Positions 1 to 6,719 are shown, numbered from the stretch's first letter. The stretch is 12,744 nucleotides of DNA from an uncultured Oscillospiraceae bacterium (GCA_947628975.1 CANRBW010000028.1:1-12744), one strand, 5' to 3'. Numbers and translations: made by a program. Notes: a model not told the origin generated them from the letters alone.

Positions 1-458
1 CACAGGGCGGACAGGGCGTCGGCACAGGCGTTGACAAAGCCCGCCTCCCGCTCGCTCACCACCCCGTCCGCCGCGGCGAAGAGCAGCAGCAGGAGGGTGA
101 AGGTGTCGATAAACCGGCGGGAGAGCGCCCGGCCGGAACGGCGGTCGTCCTCCAGGAGCCGGGCGAAGAAGGCGGGGGGCCGGAAGCCGGGGTAGTGGGC
201 CACCTGGGAGCAGAGGTCCCAGTAGAGGATGGAGGGGACGGCGCCCCCCTTGCGGTAGATGGCGTTGTAATACTCCACATGGCGGGGGCTCAGGCCGCCG
301 TCCTCCCCCCAGACCCCCGCCGCGCACTGGCGCATGAAGCCGTCCACCTCCAGGGTGAAGGCGGCGCGCAGGGCGGGGTCGGCAAGGAGCCGGCGGAAAG
401 CGGAGACCGCCTCGTCATATTGCTTGTGGACCGCCGGAGCGGACAGAGGGACCGGCAC
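1..458 (-). CDS. TerB-like helical protein, possibly the N-terminal part of a larger protein (3' end outside window)
   Basis: An uninterrupted minus-strand frame of 152 codons runs off the left edge. I start it at the GTG at 458 because GGGAGGT lies 8 bases upstream. It begins MPVPLSAPAVHKQYDEAVSA. The last visible stretch (about residues 120-150) reads FTLLLLLFAAADGVVSERE, an acidic 'AADG.(V/I)S..E' pattern typical of TerB-type tellurite-resistance helical domains, which also occur as the N-terminal region of some clostridial SpoVK/CbbX-like AAA ATPases. The part between is helical with many aromatic residues and I do not recognise it. It lies 36 bases after the HTH regulator gene in the same direction and has a good promoter of its own inside the end of that gene. 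The frame is well supported; the family call is inference from one short motif. Confidence 0.72.
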   Translation of the reverse strand, partial: MPVPLSAPAVHKQYDEAVSAFRRLLADPALRAAFTLEVDGFMRQCAAGVWGEDGGLSPRHVEYYNAIYRKGGAVPSILYWDLCSQVAHYPGFRPPAFFARLLEDDRRSGRALSRRFIDTFTLLLLLFAAADGVVSEREAGFVNACADALSAL

Positions 459-493
459 GGCCGCGACCTCCCTTCAAAGGGTCTTTCCCCGCC

Positions 494-522
494 ATTATAC
501 CGATTCCGCCCGACCTTTGCAA
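494..522 (-). promoter_or_regulatory. Internal sigma-A promoter for the TerB-like gene
   Basis: Read on the minus strand: -35 TTGCAA (522-517), a 17-base spacer and a perfect -10 TATAAT (499-494). The -10 overlaps the stop codon of the HTH gene. Transcription would start near 487, giving a leader of about 29 bases before the GTG at 458. The downstream gene could therefore be expressed independently of the regulator. Confidence 0.6.
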
Positions 523-734
523 GGGGCGGCCGCCCGGTCGGGGATGTACTCCATGACCTCCTCCACGCGACAGTCCAAAATGCGGCAAAAGTCGTCGATG
601 CTGGTGGTGGACAGGGGCAGGCCCTTCCGCATCCGGGTGAAGCGGTTGCTGCTCATGCCGTAGCGGTTGATGAGCACATAGGTGGACACCCCTTTGCGCC
701 GCAGCGTCTCCCAAAACGGACGGTAGGAAATCAT
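495..734 (-). CDS. Small Cro/C1-type helix-turn-helix transcriptional regulator
   Basis: A 79-residue DNA-binding protein, essentially a single HTH domain. The sequence MISYRPFWETLRRKGVSTY, followed by a helix with NRFTRMRKG and then TTSIDDFCRILDCRVEEVME, is the standard layout of the small XRE/HTH_26-type regulators common in Clostridia: helix 1, turn, recognition helix, then 'I..ic.iLdC.v.dime'. The frame could open at a GTG at 743, but that GTG is part of the GAGGTG ribosome site, which is well spaced for the ATG at 734, so I use 734. It diverges from the WG-repeat protein gene across a short shared control region and precedes the TerB-like gene in the same direction. It may regulate one or both; that is inference. 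No effector domain is present. Confidence 0.88.
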   Translation of the reverse strand: MISYRPFWETLRRKGVSTYVLINRYGMSSNRFTRMRKGLPLSTTSIDDFCRILDCRVEEVMEYIPDRAAAPCKGRAESV

Positions 735-752
735 GTTTTTCACCTCAACCCC

Positions 753-781
753 ATTGTATTTTATGGGCTAGGGGTTGACTA
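753..781 (-). promoter_or_regulatory. Possible promoter of the HTH regulator
   Basis: Read on the minus strand: TAGTCA (781-776), a 17-base spacer and TACAAT (758-753). The -35 matches the consensus at only four positions, and the predicted start would fall almost at the ribosome site, so an alternative -10 (TAAAAT, 763-758) is possible. The -35 overlaps that of the opposite promoter. Confidence 0.35.
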
Positions 782-802
782 TGCGCTACATATGCCTATA
801 AT
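775..802 (+). promoter_or_regulatory. Sigma-A promoter of the WG-repeat protein gene
   Basis: TTGACT (775-780), a 16-base spacer and a perfect TATAAT (797-802). Predicted start is near 809, about 48 bases before the ATG at 857. The spacer contains TATGC twice with an 11-base period (780-784 and 791-795), a possible operator for the divergently encoded regulator. Confidence 0.75.
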
Positions 803-814
803 TGACCGGTAAAG

Positions 815-840
815 GCTTTCCGCGGACAGAGCGGGAAAGC
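815..840 (+). promoter_or_regulatory. Leader hairpin just before the WG-protein ribosome site
   Basis: GCTTTCCGC (815-823) pairs with GCGGGAAAGC (831-840) through one bulged G, with a 7-base loop. It lies at the start of the transcript and ends directly before AGAAGGAGG. It could stabilise the 5' end or expose the ribosome site; no ligand-binding fold is evident. Confidence 0.45.
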
Positions 841-856
841 AGAAGGAGGAGATCGA

Positions 857-2830
857 ATGAAACGAGCGATCCTGGCCCTGGCGCTGGCCCTGGCCCTCTG
901 TCTGGGCCTCCTGCCCGCCACCGCCCTAGCGGCGGGGGAGGTGGGCACCATCCGGTCCACCGGCTGGACAGTGAAGGAGGTCGTGCCGTGCAAGTACGAC
1001 TACATAGGACCCTTTTCCGAGGGTCTAGCGGCGGTCGTTCTGGACAAGAAATGCGGCTATATCGACACCACTGGCAAAGAAGTCATCCCTTGCATTTACG
1101 GCAACTACCACTTTTCTTACGAGTACGCCATGCTGCCTAGCTTTTCCGAGGGCATGGTGGCGGTGCAATTGGACGACAAGTGGGGGTTTGTCGATGCTAC
1201 CGGGAAAGAGATTGCACCCTGCAAGTATGACTTTGTGAGAAAATTTTCCGATGGCTTGGCGGCGGTGATGCTGGACGACAAGTGGGGCTTCATCAACACT
1301 ACGGGGGAAGAAATCATACCCTGCCAGTATGACCAGCAGCATTATTTCTACGACGGTTTGGCGCTGGTGAGGCTGGGCGGCAAGTGCGGCTTTATTGACG
1401 TTGAAGGGAAGGAGGTCACACCTATCCAGTACGAGGATGCGTACAGCTTCTCCGAGGGCTTGGCAGCTGTGAAACTGAACGGTAAGTGGGGGTTTATTGA
1501 CGCTACCGGTCAGGAGGTCATTCCCGCTCAGTATGACGATGTATATCTTCACGCTGACCAGCTTGAATTTTATGAAGATGACTCTCTACTTTACCGGGGC
1601 GGATTTTACGGCGGACTGACGGCGGTGATGCGGGGCGACAAATGGGGTTTCATCGACACTGCCGGGGAAATGGTTGTGCCCTATCAGTATGAATCGATAG
1701 ACGGCTATCGTGACGGTATGTGGGGGGTATATGACCGTCAAGGACACGGATTTTTGCGCGCCGATGGCCAGGAGATCACGCCCTGTCAATACTATTATGT
1801 TCCCTATGCCGCGCAGACATTGATCTGGTACTATTTTGGCGGTGGCCTTGCGGCGGTGGAGCGGGAGAATGGCAAATGGGGCTATGTTGGCATTACCGGC
1901 GAAGTCGTGCCTTGTCAATATGACTTTGTTTCCAGCGACTTTTCCGACGGCTTCGGGAGGGTACAGTTAAATGGTAAGTTTGGCTTGGTCGATATTAACG
2001 GTCAAGAAATCGCACCCTGCCAGTATGATTTTGTGAATGGCTTTTTTGATGGTCTGGCGGTGCTGAAGGACGACTACAAATTCGGCTATATTGACACCAC
2101 CGGCAAGGTGGTCGTACCCTGTAAATATGAGACGGCAGGTGCCTTTTCTGATGGTCTGGCGATAGTGCATCGAGATGGTTTCTTTGGTTATATCGATACC
2201 ACCGGCGAGGAGGTCATCTCACTTGGCCAAGACTATGAAGGGGCAGGCGGTGTCAAAGATGGCATGGCAATCGTGACCGATCAACATGGAAAGAGCGGCG
2301 TTATCTCCATTACCAAGCCGGAGCCCTACACCGTCACCGTATCCGATTCCCAGCACGGGACCGTGACCGTCGATCCCACCAGCGGCCAAAAGGGAACGAA
2401 GGTCACCCTCACCGTCACCCCGGACGCCTGGTATACTCTGGACACCCTCACCGTCACCCAGGCGGACGGGACGGCAGTCCCGGTGGCGGCGGACAACACC
2501 TTCACCATGCCCTCCTCGGATGTGACTGTGATCGCCACCTTCAAGTTGATCATGCCCGGCGGGAAGTCCGGGACGATGCTGGAGCCCACGGGGCAGTCGC
2601 TGGGCTGGGCGGTCACCGGGACCGGGGAGCTCAGTATCGACGGCGAACTGGACCAGGGCGAGGCGGTCCTGGCGGCGTGCTACGACCAAGATGGCCGCTT
2701 CGTCGGCCTGAGGCGGCTGGACGCCCAACACACGAATGCCCAGGTGGACCAGGCTGACGAGTTGCGGCTCTTCTGGCTGGACGCCAAGCTGCGGCCCATA
2801 GCCCCCAAGACCACGGTGTGGGGGGAGTAA
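857..2830 (+). CDS. Secreted WG-repeat protein with InlB-like and C-terminal modules
   Basis: A 657-residue exported protein. The ATG follows AGGAGG at good spacing. Residues 1-26 are a Sec signal peptide (MKRAILALALALALCLGLLP core, cleavage near ALAA). Residues about 40-487 hold roughly twelve WG repeats of the pattern 'KWGFIDxTGxEVIPCxYDxxxxFSxGLAAV' (e.g. at 108, 142, 210, 262, 341, 374, 408), several with W replaced by C, F or H. Residues about 490-563 form one InlB B-type/bacterial beta-repeat (YTVTVSDSQHGTVTVDP to the end 'TFTMPSSDVTVIATF'). Residues 575-657 are a GC-rich C-terminal module with AACYDQDGRFVGLRRLD, of a type seen on clostridial surface proteins. No SLH, LPXTG or membrane anchor is present. 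WG repeats are thought to mediate protein or ligand contacts; the partner is unknown. Expressed alone between its promoter and terminator. Confidence 0.93.
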   Translation: MKRAILALALALALCLGLLPATALAAGEVGTIRSTGWTVKEVVPCKYDYIGPFSEGLAAVVLDKKCGYIDTTGKEVIPCIYGNYHFSYEYAMLPSFSEGMVAVQLDDKWGFVDATGKEIAPCKYDFVRKFSDGLAAVMLDDKWGFINTTGEEIIPCQYDQQHYFYDGLALVRLGGKCGFIDVEGKEVTPIQYEDAYSFSEGLAAVKLNGKWGFIDATGQEVIPAQYDDVYLHADQLEFYEDDSLLYRGGFYGGLTAVMRGDKWGFIDTAGEMVVPYQYESIDGYRDGMWGVYDRQGHGFLRADGQEITPCQYYYVPYAAQTLIWYYFGGGLAAVERENGKWGYVGITGEVVPCQYDFVSSDFSDGFGRVQLNGKFGLVDINGQEIAPCQYDFVNGFFDGLAVLKDDYKFGYIDTTGKVVVPCKYETAGAFSDGLAIVHRDGFFGYIDTTGEEVISLGQDYEGAGGVKDGMAIVTDQHGKSGVISITKPEPYTVTVSDSQHGTVTVDPTSGQKGTKVTLTVTPDAWYTLDTLTVTQADGTAVPVAADNTFTMPSSDVTVIATFKLIMPGGKSGTMLEPTGQSLGWAVTGTGELSIDGELDQGEAVLAACYDQDGRFVGLRRLDAQHTNAQVDQADELRLFWLDAKLRPIAPKTTVWGE

Positions 2831-2847
2831 GCCCGCCCAAACCCAGC

Positions 2848-2887
2848 GGGGAGACCGCCCGGATCGGGCGGCCTCCCCCTTTTCTTT
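2848..2887 (+). terminator. Intrinsic terminator of the WG-repeat protein gene
   Basis: GGGGAG-A-CCGCCC (2848-2860) pairs with GGGCGG-C-CTCCCC (2866-2878), giving 12 pairs with one mismatch and a 5-base loop, followed by TTTTCTTT. It begins 17 bases after the stop codon. Confidence 0.85.
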
Positions 2888-2905
2888 CCACGGGGCCCGG
2901 CGGGC

Positions 2906-2966
2906 AAAAAAATTTTAGAAAAAACAGAGAAAAACCCTTGACAGCCAAGAGAAAATATTGTATAGT
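2906..2966 (+). promoter_or_regulatory. Strong promoter with UP-like phased A-tracts
   Basis: Consensus -35 TTGACA (2938-2943), an ideal 17-base spacer and -10 TATAGT (2961-2966). Upstream lie A-tracts at 2906-2912, 2919-2924 and 2930-2934, centred about 11-12 bases apart, which is the spacing expected of an UP element or intrinsic bend. The predicted start is near 2973. No protein-coding start with a usable frame follows. Confidence 0.8.
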
Positions 2967-2972
2967 GTAACC

Positions 2973-3288
2973 AAGGAAAGGAAGGTGAGTCCGATGGGCT
3001 AGGAAGCCGCTGGACCCGAACCAAATTTCCACAGCGGACCGGCAGAGACCCTGGGAACTTGAGGAATGTGCCACCAAACCTCCCATACGATATGGGACAG
3101 CGACCACAGAGCCGCGCACGAGTTTGACGCATGGACAGGACGAGAGGACCAAAGGCCGAGCAGGACCGCGACCCGGTAAATTCGCGATACCGGGCATCCA
3201 GTAGAAAGCAGAGGTTGAAACAGCATGGAGATCCAGAACCATCGGTAGCCCCCCGGTCACGTCGGATGGCCGGGGGGACAGTGTTTTT
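2973..3288 (+). ncRNA. Candidate structured non-coding RNA, family not recognised
   Basis: This stretch follows a very strong promoter and ends in a GC hairpin plus T-tract; a second terminator at 3328-3362 would give a longer form. No ORF in it has both a ribosome site and useful length. Perfect hairpins: CCGCTG/CAGCGG (3007-3012 with 3032-3037), TCCCATA/TATGGGA around a CGA loop (3081-3097), and CCCGGTA/TACCGGG around a 9-base loop (3172-3178 with 3188-3194). GGGCTA (2996-3001) is complementary to TAGCCC (3246-3251), so the two ends could close into one domain, in competition with the first terminator stem. I see no tmRNA, RNase P or SRP signature motifs. It could instead be a long leader of folA, but folA has its own promoter. 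Length and complexity would suit a large clostridial RNA family such as raiA or a 6S-like RNA; that is speculation. Confidence 0.6.
3249..3288 (+). terminator. Probable first terminator of the candidate RNA
   Basis: CCCCCCGG (3249-3256) pairs perfectly with CCGGGGGG (3270-3277) around a 13-base loop. The T5 tract (3284-3288) starts 6 bases after the stem, which is further than usual, so efficiency may be partial. The loop contains GATGG, complementary to CCATC just upstream (3239-3243 area), so an alternative pairing is possible. Confidence 0.5.
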
Positions 3289-3304
3289 CGGGGGTCTTTC
3301 GCGG

Positions 3305-3333
3305 TTGAAAATAGTTCGGAGATATGATACAAT
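3305..3333 (+). promoter_or_regulatory. Promoter of the folA-nnrD-gerS-like-alr operon
   Basis: TTGAAA (3305-3310), a 17-base spacer and TACAAT (3328-3333). Predicted start near 3340, leaving a leader of about 52 bases before the GTG of folA. The -10 lies inside the left arm of the terminator hairpin described next. Confidence 0.7.
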
Positions 3334-3362
3334 GTCCGCCAGAGCGGACGTTGTATTTTTTT
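3328..3362 (+). terminator. Strong intrinsic terminator overlapping the folA promoter
   Basis: Positions 3328-3339 pair with 3344-3355 (12 pairs including one T-G wobble) around a 4-base CAGA loop, followed immediately by seven T (3356-3362). Transcripts entering from upstream would stop here. A transcript starting from the folA promoter begins inside the loop and cannot form the stem, so it escapes. Confidence 0.75.
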
Positions 3363-3391
3363 CTGCGTTTTTGGGCAAAGGAGGCGGGCGC

Positions 3392-3880
3392 GTGCGGGCG
3401 ATCGCGGCGGTGGAACGGGGCTGGGGCATCGGCCGGGAGGGCCGTCTGCTCCTGCGCAACAGGGCGGATATGCGGCGCTTCCGGGAGCGGACCATGGGCC
3501 ACCCGGTCATCCTGGGCCGCCGGACGCTGGAGAGCTTTCCCGGCGGCAAGCCCCTGCCGGGGCGGGAAAACCTGGTGCTGTCCACCACCCTGGAGGCCGC
3601 CCCGGAGGGGGCGCGGCTGTTCCGGGACCTCCCCGCTCTGCTGGCCGCCGCGCCGGAGGACAGCTTCGTCATCGGCGGCGGCGAGGTCTACCGCCAGCTG
3701 CTGCCCTACTGCCGGGAGGCGCAGATCACCTATGTGGACGCCGCCCTGGCCGCGGACGTCTTCTTCCCCGACCTGGACCGGGATCCGGCGTGGATCCTGG
3801 CGGAGGAGGAGGGGCCCTTTGTGACGGAGGAGGGCCTGCCCTTCACCTTCCGGACCTACCGCAGGAGGGAGCTTCCATGA
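3392..3880 (+). CDS. folA: Dihydrofolate reductase
   Basis: 162 residues, the normal size for DHFR, which reduces dihydrofolate to tetrahydrofolate with NADPH in the cytoplasm. The GTG start at 3392 follows AAAGGAGG at 7-8 bases; the reading frame stays open further upstream through the RNA region, but no start there has a ribosome site. Visible signatures: WGIG near residue 11 (substrate/NADPH loop), the acidic catalytic residue D26 in RADMRRFRE, PVILGRRTLESFPGGKPLPG (residues 38-57, cofactor binding) and VIGGGEVYRQLLP (from residue 93). The usual LPW of the Met20 loop is LLLR here, as in many clostridial DHFRs. First gene of the operon; its stop overlaps the next start (ATGA). No thymidylate synthase is nearby. 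Confidence 0.93.
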   Translation: MRAIAAVERGWGIGREGRLLLRNRADMRRFRERTMGHPVILGRRTLESFPGGKPLPGRENLVLSTTLEAAPEGARLFRDLPALLAAAPEDSFVIGGGEVYRQLLPYCREAQITYVDAALAADVFFPDLDRDPAWILAEEEGPFVTEEGLPFTFRTYRRRELP

Positions 3881-4734
3881 GCGGGGCGGAGCCCATCGCC
3901 CTGCCCACCCTGCCCCGGCGGGACCGGGAGGGGCACAAGGGGACCTACGGCCGGGTCCAGATCCTGGCGGGCAGCGTGGGCTATACCGGCGCGCCCTGCC
4001 TGGCCGCGGGGGGCGCCCTGCGGGCGGGGGCGGGGCTGGTGTTCGTGGCCACGCCGGGCGGGGCCTATCCCGCCGTGGCCGCCAAGCTCCTGTGCGCCAT
4101 GGCCCGGCCCCTGGGGACGGGGCCCTGCCTCACCCAGGGCGAGCTGGAGGAGGCGGTGGCCCTCTGCCGGGGGAAGGACGCGGTGGCCCTGGGCCCCGGC
4201 CTGGGGAGCGACCCGGACACATCCGCCTTGGTCCGGCGACTGGTCCGGCGGGTGGAGAGCCCCCTGGTGCTGGATGCCGATGGCATAAACGCCCTGGCGG
4301 GACATATAGATGTGTTGGACAGCCGCCGGGGGCGGGTCACCGTGCTGACCCCCCATCCGGGGGAGCTGGCCCGCCTCCTGGGCGGGCCGCCGGACCGGGA
4401 CCGGGAGAGGGTGGCCGGGGCCTTTGCCGCGGCCCACGGCTGTCACCTGGTGCTCAAGGGCCACCGCACCCTGGTGGCCTGTCCGGACGGGCGGGTGTTC
4501 GTCAACCGGACGGGCAACCCCGGCATGGCCACCGGCGGGTCCGGGGACGTGCTCACCGGCGTGATCGCCGCCCTGCTGGGCCAGGGCTTCGGCCCGGAGC
4601 GGGCGGCCTGCTGGGGGGTCTGTCTCCACGGCCTGGCCGGGGACCTGGCGGCCCAGGCGCTGGGGGAGTACGCCATGACGGCGGGGGACATCCTGACCTA
4701 TCTGCCCCAGGCCATGCGGGCCGCCGGGGGATAG
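3877..4734 (+). CDS. nnrD: ADP-dependent NAD(P)H-hydrate dehydratase
   Basis: 285 residues, the C-terminal-type YjeF kinase-fold domain alone, without the NnrE epimerase domain that is fused in E. coli. It repairs damaged NADHX/NADPHX by ADP-dependent dehydration in the cytoplasm. Motifs: KGTYGRVQILAGS (21-33), GPGLG (106-110), LDADGIN (132-138), LTPHPGE (157-163), LKGHRT (193-198), and the signature GNPGMATGGSGDVLTG (213-228) with likely catalytic D224. The ATG at 3877 overlaps the folA stop in ATGA and follows AGGAGG, so translation is probably coupled to folA. In many Firmicutes this gene also lies just before the YdcC/GerS-type lipoprotein and alanine racemase. The epimerase partner is not in this window. 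Confidence 0.93.
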   Translation: MSGAEPIALPTLPRRDREGHKGTYGRVQILAGSVGYTGAPCLAAGGALRAGAGLVFVATPGGAYPAVAAKLLCAMARPLGTGPCLTQGELEEAVALCRGKDAVALGPGLGSDPDTSALVRRLVRRVESPLVLDADGINALAGHIDVLDSRRGRVTVLTPHPGELARLLGGPPDRDRERVAGAFAAAHGCHLVLKGHRTLVACPDGRVFVNRTGNPGMATGGSGDVLTGVIAALLGQGFGPERAACWGVCLHGLAGDLAAQALGEYAMTAGDILTYLPQAMRAAGG

Positions 4735-4759
4735 ACGGAACGCTGAAGGAGGACGGAAC

Positions 4760-5371
4760 GTGGGACGCTGGCGGACCATCCCACTGATGATGAGCCTTCT
4801 GCTGCTGGCCGGATGCGGCGGCGGAGGGGCGGACAGCGGCGAGGACCTGGCCCTGGAACTGCGGGAGACGCTGGAGCGGATGACCGGCTGTTCCTGCCAG
4901 GTGGCCCTCACCGCCGACTACGAGACCAGAGTGTTCGACTATGTGCTGGATGTGACCTACGACCAGGGGGACGGGGCGCGGCTGACCATCGTGGAGCCGG
5001 AGCTGGCCCGCGGGGTGTCCGCCCACCTCCAGGCGGGGCAGACCCAGCTGACCTACGGGGCGTTCAGCCTGGACGCGGGCCGCCTGACCGAGGACGGCCT
5101 CTCCCCGCTGGAGACCCTGCCCACCCTCTACCGGGCGGTCACCCAGGGGTACATCGCCGGGACCGCCCTCTCCGGGGAGACGGTGGAGGTCACCTACCGG
5201 GACGAGACCCAGCCGCCGGGGACCGGGCTGGAGGCGGTGGTGGTCTTTGACGCCAGGACCATGGCCCCCCTCACCGGGGAGCTTTACAGCGACGGCGTCC
5301 GGGTGGTCCAGGTCCAGGTGCGGGACTTCCGGCGCATGGACCCCGCCCAGGGCGGGGCGGACGGGGGATAA
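4760..5371 (+). CDS. GerS/YdcC-like lipoprotein (probable LolA fold)
   Basis: A 203-residue lipoprotein starting at GTG 4760, seven bases after AAGGAGG. Residues 1-19 are a lipoprotein signal peptide ending in the lipobox LLAGC with lipidated C19; glycines and a charged linker follow. The rest (about 30-195) alternates short beta strands (VFDYVLDVTYDQGDGARLTI, TVEVTYRDE, LEAVVVFDARTMAPLTGELY, VRVVQVQVRDF), as in LolA/LolB-like half-barrels. The position between nnrD and alr is that of ydcC in B. subtilis and of gerS beside alr2 in C. difficile, where GerS is needed with CwlD for spore cortex modification. The lipoprotein call comes from sequence; the GerS relationship rests mainly on synteny, size and strand pattern. 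A role in sporulation or germination is inference. Confidence 0.72.
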   Translation: MGRWRTIPLMMSLLLLAGCGGGGADSGEDLALELRETLERMTGCSCQVALTADYETRVFDYVLDVTYDQGDGARLTIVEPELARGVSAHLQAGQTQLTYGAFSLDAGRLTEDGLSPLETLPTLYRAVTQGYIAGTALSGETVEVTYRDETQPPGTGLEAVVVFDARTMAPLTGELYSDGVRVVQVQVRDFRRMDPAQGGADGG

Positions 5372-5409
5372 AACGCGGGGCAAGACCCCGGACAAAGGAG
5401 AAATGACCC

Positions 5410-6525
5410 ATGGATGGCGCACAGAAGAGGACCTGGGCGGAGATCGACCTGGGGGCGCTGGAGCACAACTACCGGGCCCTGCGCTCCAATCTGGAGCCGG
5501 GCTGCCGCTTCGTGGGGGTGGTGAAGGCCAACGCCTACGGCCACGGGGCGGCGCCGGTGGCCAAAAAGCTGGAGGCGCTGGGGGCGGAGTATCTGGCGGT
5601 GGCCTGCCTGGACGAGGCGGTGGAGCTGCGGGAGAGCGGCGTGACCGCCCCCATCCTGATCCTGGGGGGCACCCCGGCCCGGTTCGCCGGGGAGCTGTTC
5701 CGCCACGCCCTGACCCAGACGGTCTTCGACCTGCCCACGGCCAGGGAGTACGCCAAGGCCGCCCAGGAGGCGGGGACCGCCCTCCGGGTCCACCTGAAGG
5801 CGGACACCGGCATGGGCCGCCTGGGCTTCGTGGGGCCGGGGCGGGTGGAGGAGCTCCTGGCGGTCTGCGCCCTGCCGGGGCTGGAGGCGGAGGGGCTGTT
5901 CACCCACTTCGCCGACGCCGACGGCTCGGAGGAGTACACCATGGCCCAGCTCACCGACTTTCTGGACCTGCGGGACGCGCTGAAGGCGGCGGGGCGGACC
6001 TTCCCCCTCTGCCACTGCGCCGCCAGCGCCGCCACCCTGCGCTACCCCTGCGCCCATCTGGACATGGTCCGCCCCGGCATCGCCCTCTACGGCCACTACC
6101 CCGACCCGGACTGCGTGGGGCTGGACGGGCCGGGGCTGATCCCGGTGATGACCCTGAAGAGCCGGGTCATCGCCGTGCGGGAGCTCCCGGCGGGCAGCTG
6201 TATCAGCTACGGTAGGACCCACGCCCTGAGCCGGGACAGCCGCCTGGCGGTCCTGCCGGTGGGGTACGCCGACGGACTGCGAAGGGGCCTTTCCAACCGG
6301 ACGCGGGTGCGCTTCCCGGCGGGAACGGCCCCCCTGGTGGGCCGGGTGTGCATGGACCTCTGCATGGTGGACGTCACCGACCTCCCCGGCGTCCGGGCCG
6401 GCGACGTGGCGGAGGTGTTCGGCCCGGACCTGCCGGTGGAGGAGCAGGCGGAGACGCTGGGGACCATCTCCTACGAACTGCTCACCGGCGTGGCCCCCCG
6501 GGTGCCCCGGGTCTACCGGGACTAG
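5410..6525 (+). CDS. alr: Alanine racemase
   Basis: 371 residues, full length for this PLP fold-type III enzyme, which makes D-alanine for peptidoglycan. The ATG at 5410 follows AAAGGAG; the ATG at 5403 is out of frame. K39 in VVKANAYGHG is the PLP Schiff-base lysine, at the same number as in the Geobacillus enzyme. The barrel motif LKADTGMGRLGF is at 129-140 with R137; Y267 in CISYGRTHALSR is the second catalytic base; VLPVGYADGLRRG is at 281-293; the usual GRVCMDQ motif reads GRVCMDL at 311-317. The C-terminus ELLTGVAPRVPRVYRD is typical. Last gene of the operon before a strong terminator. In C. difficile the gerS-linked racemase is Alr2; whether this one is the main or a sporulation racemase cannot be told here. 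Confidence 0.96.
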   Translation: MDGAQKRTWAEIDLGALEHNYRALRSNLEPGCRFVGVVKANAYGHGAAPVAKKLEALGAEYLAVACLDEAVELRESGVTAPILILGGTPARFAGELFRHALTQTVFDLPTAREYAKAAQEAGTALRVHLKADTGMGRLGFVGPGRVEELLAVCALPGLEAEGLFTHFADADGSEEYTMAQLTDFLDLRDALKAAGRTFPLCHCAASAATLRYPCAHLDMVRPGIALYGHYPDPDCVGLDGPGLIPVMTLKSRVIAVRELPAGSCISYGRTHALSRDSRLAVLPVGYADGLRRGLSNRTRVRFPAGTAPLVGRVCMDLCMVDVTDLPGVRAGDVAEVFGPDLPVEEQAETLGTISYELLTGVAPRVPRVYRD

Positions 6526-6534
6526 CCGCCCCGC

Positions 6535-6617
6535 ACCGGCCGGCGCGCCGCCGCATACGCTGACACGGGGGACCTTCCGGGCAGCCCCGCGGCGGGGGGA
6601 CCGGCGGCCGGTTTTTT
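6535..6617 (+). terminator. Large terminator after alr
   Basis: ACCGGCCG (6535-6542) pairs perfectly with CGGCCGGT (6605-6612), closing a GC-rich domain that can also pair CGCCGC with GCGGCG internally, followed by six T (6612-6617). The outer stem spans over 60 bases, so the active hairpin may be a smaller rearranged form. Confidence 0.6.
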
Positions 6618-6719
6618 CGCCGGGAGAAGTATAAACCCCGCCGCGCCGTGGGAGAATCATTAGTGACCGGACCCGCAGGAGCCGGGGACGGTGACTACTG
6701 ACCGCGGAGTGTGAGACAA

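Noticed and set aside
195..812. 205-codon plus-strand ORF with the second-longest frame in the left block
   Set aside because: It is antisense to the TerB-like and HTH genes, has low-complexity Gly/Ala/His/Val composition, no ribosome site and no recognisable motif.
2994..3002. Two-codon ORF ATG-GGC-TAG after a ribosome-site-like AAGGTGAG
   Set aside because: It is too short to judge and most likely part of the RNA fold; no attenuation logic is visible.
3066..3179. 37-codon ORF inside the candidate RNA
   Set aside because: GAGG is only one base from the ATG, the composition is not that of a protein, and it spans RNA hairpins.
3131..3391. Extended N-terminus of folA beginning in the RNA region
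   Set aside because: The frame happens to be open, but it crosses two terminators and the folA promoter, and DHFR is complete from the GTG at 3392 with a strong ribosome site.
5284..6660. 458-codon minus-strand ORF antisense to alr
   Set aside because: A high-GC shadow frame of Gly/Arg/Pro/Ala-rich sequence opposite a complete alanine racemase.
6618..6719. Riboswitch or hidden antitoxin in the alr-mazF gap
   Set aside because: Only weak 4-bp pairings and no ORF with a ribosome site could be found; nothing supports a call.
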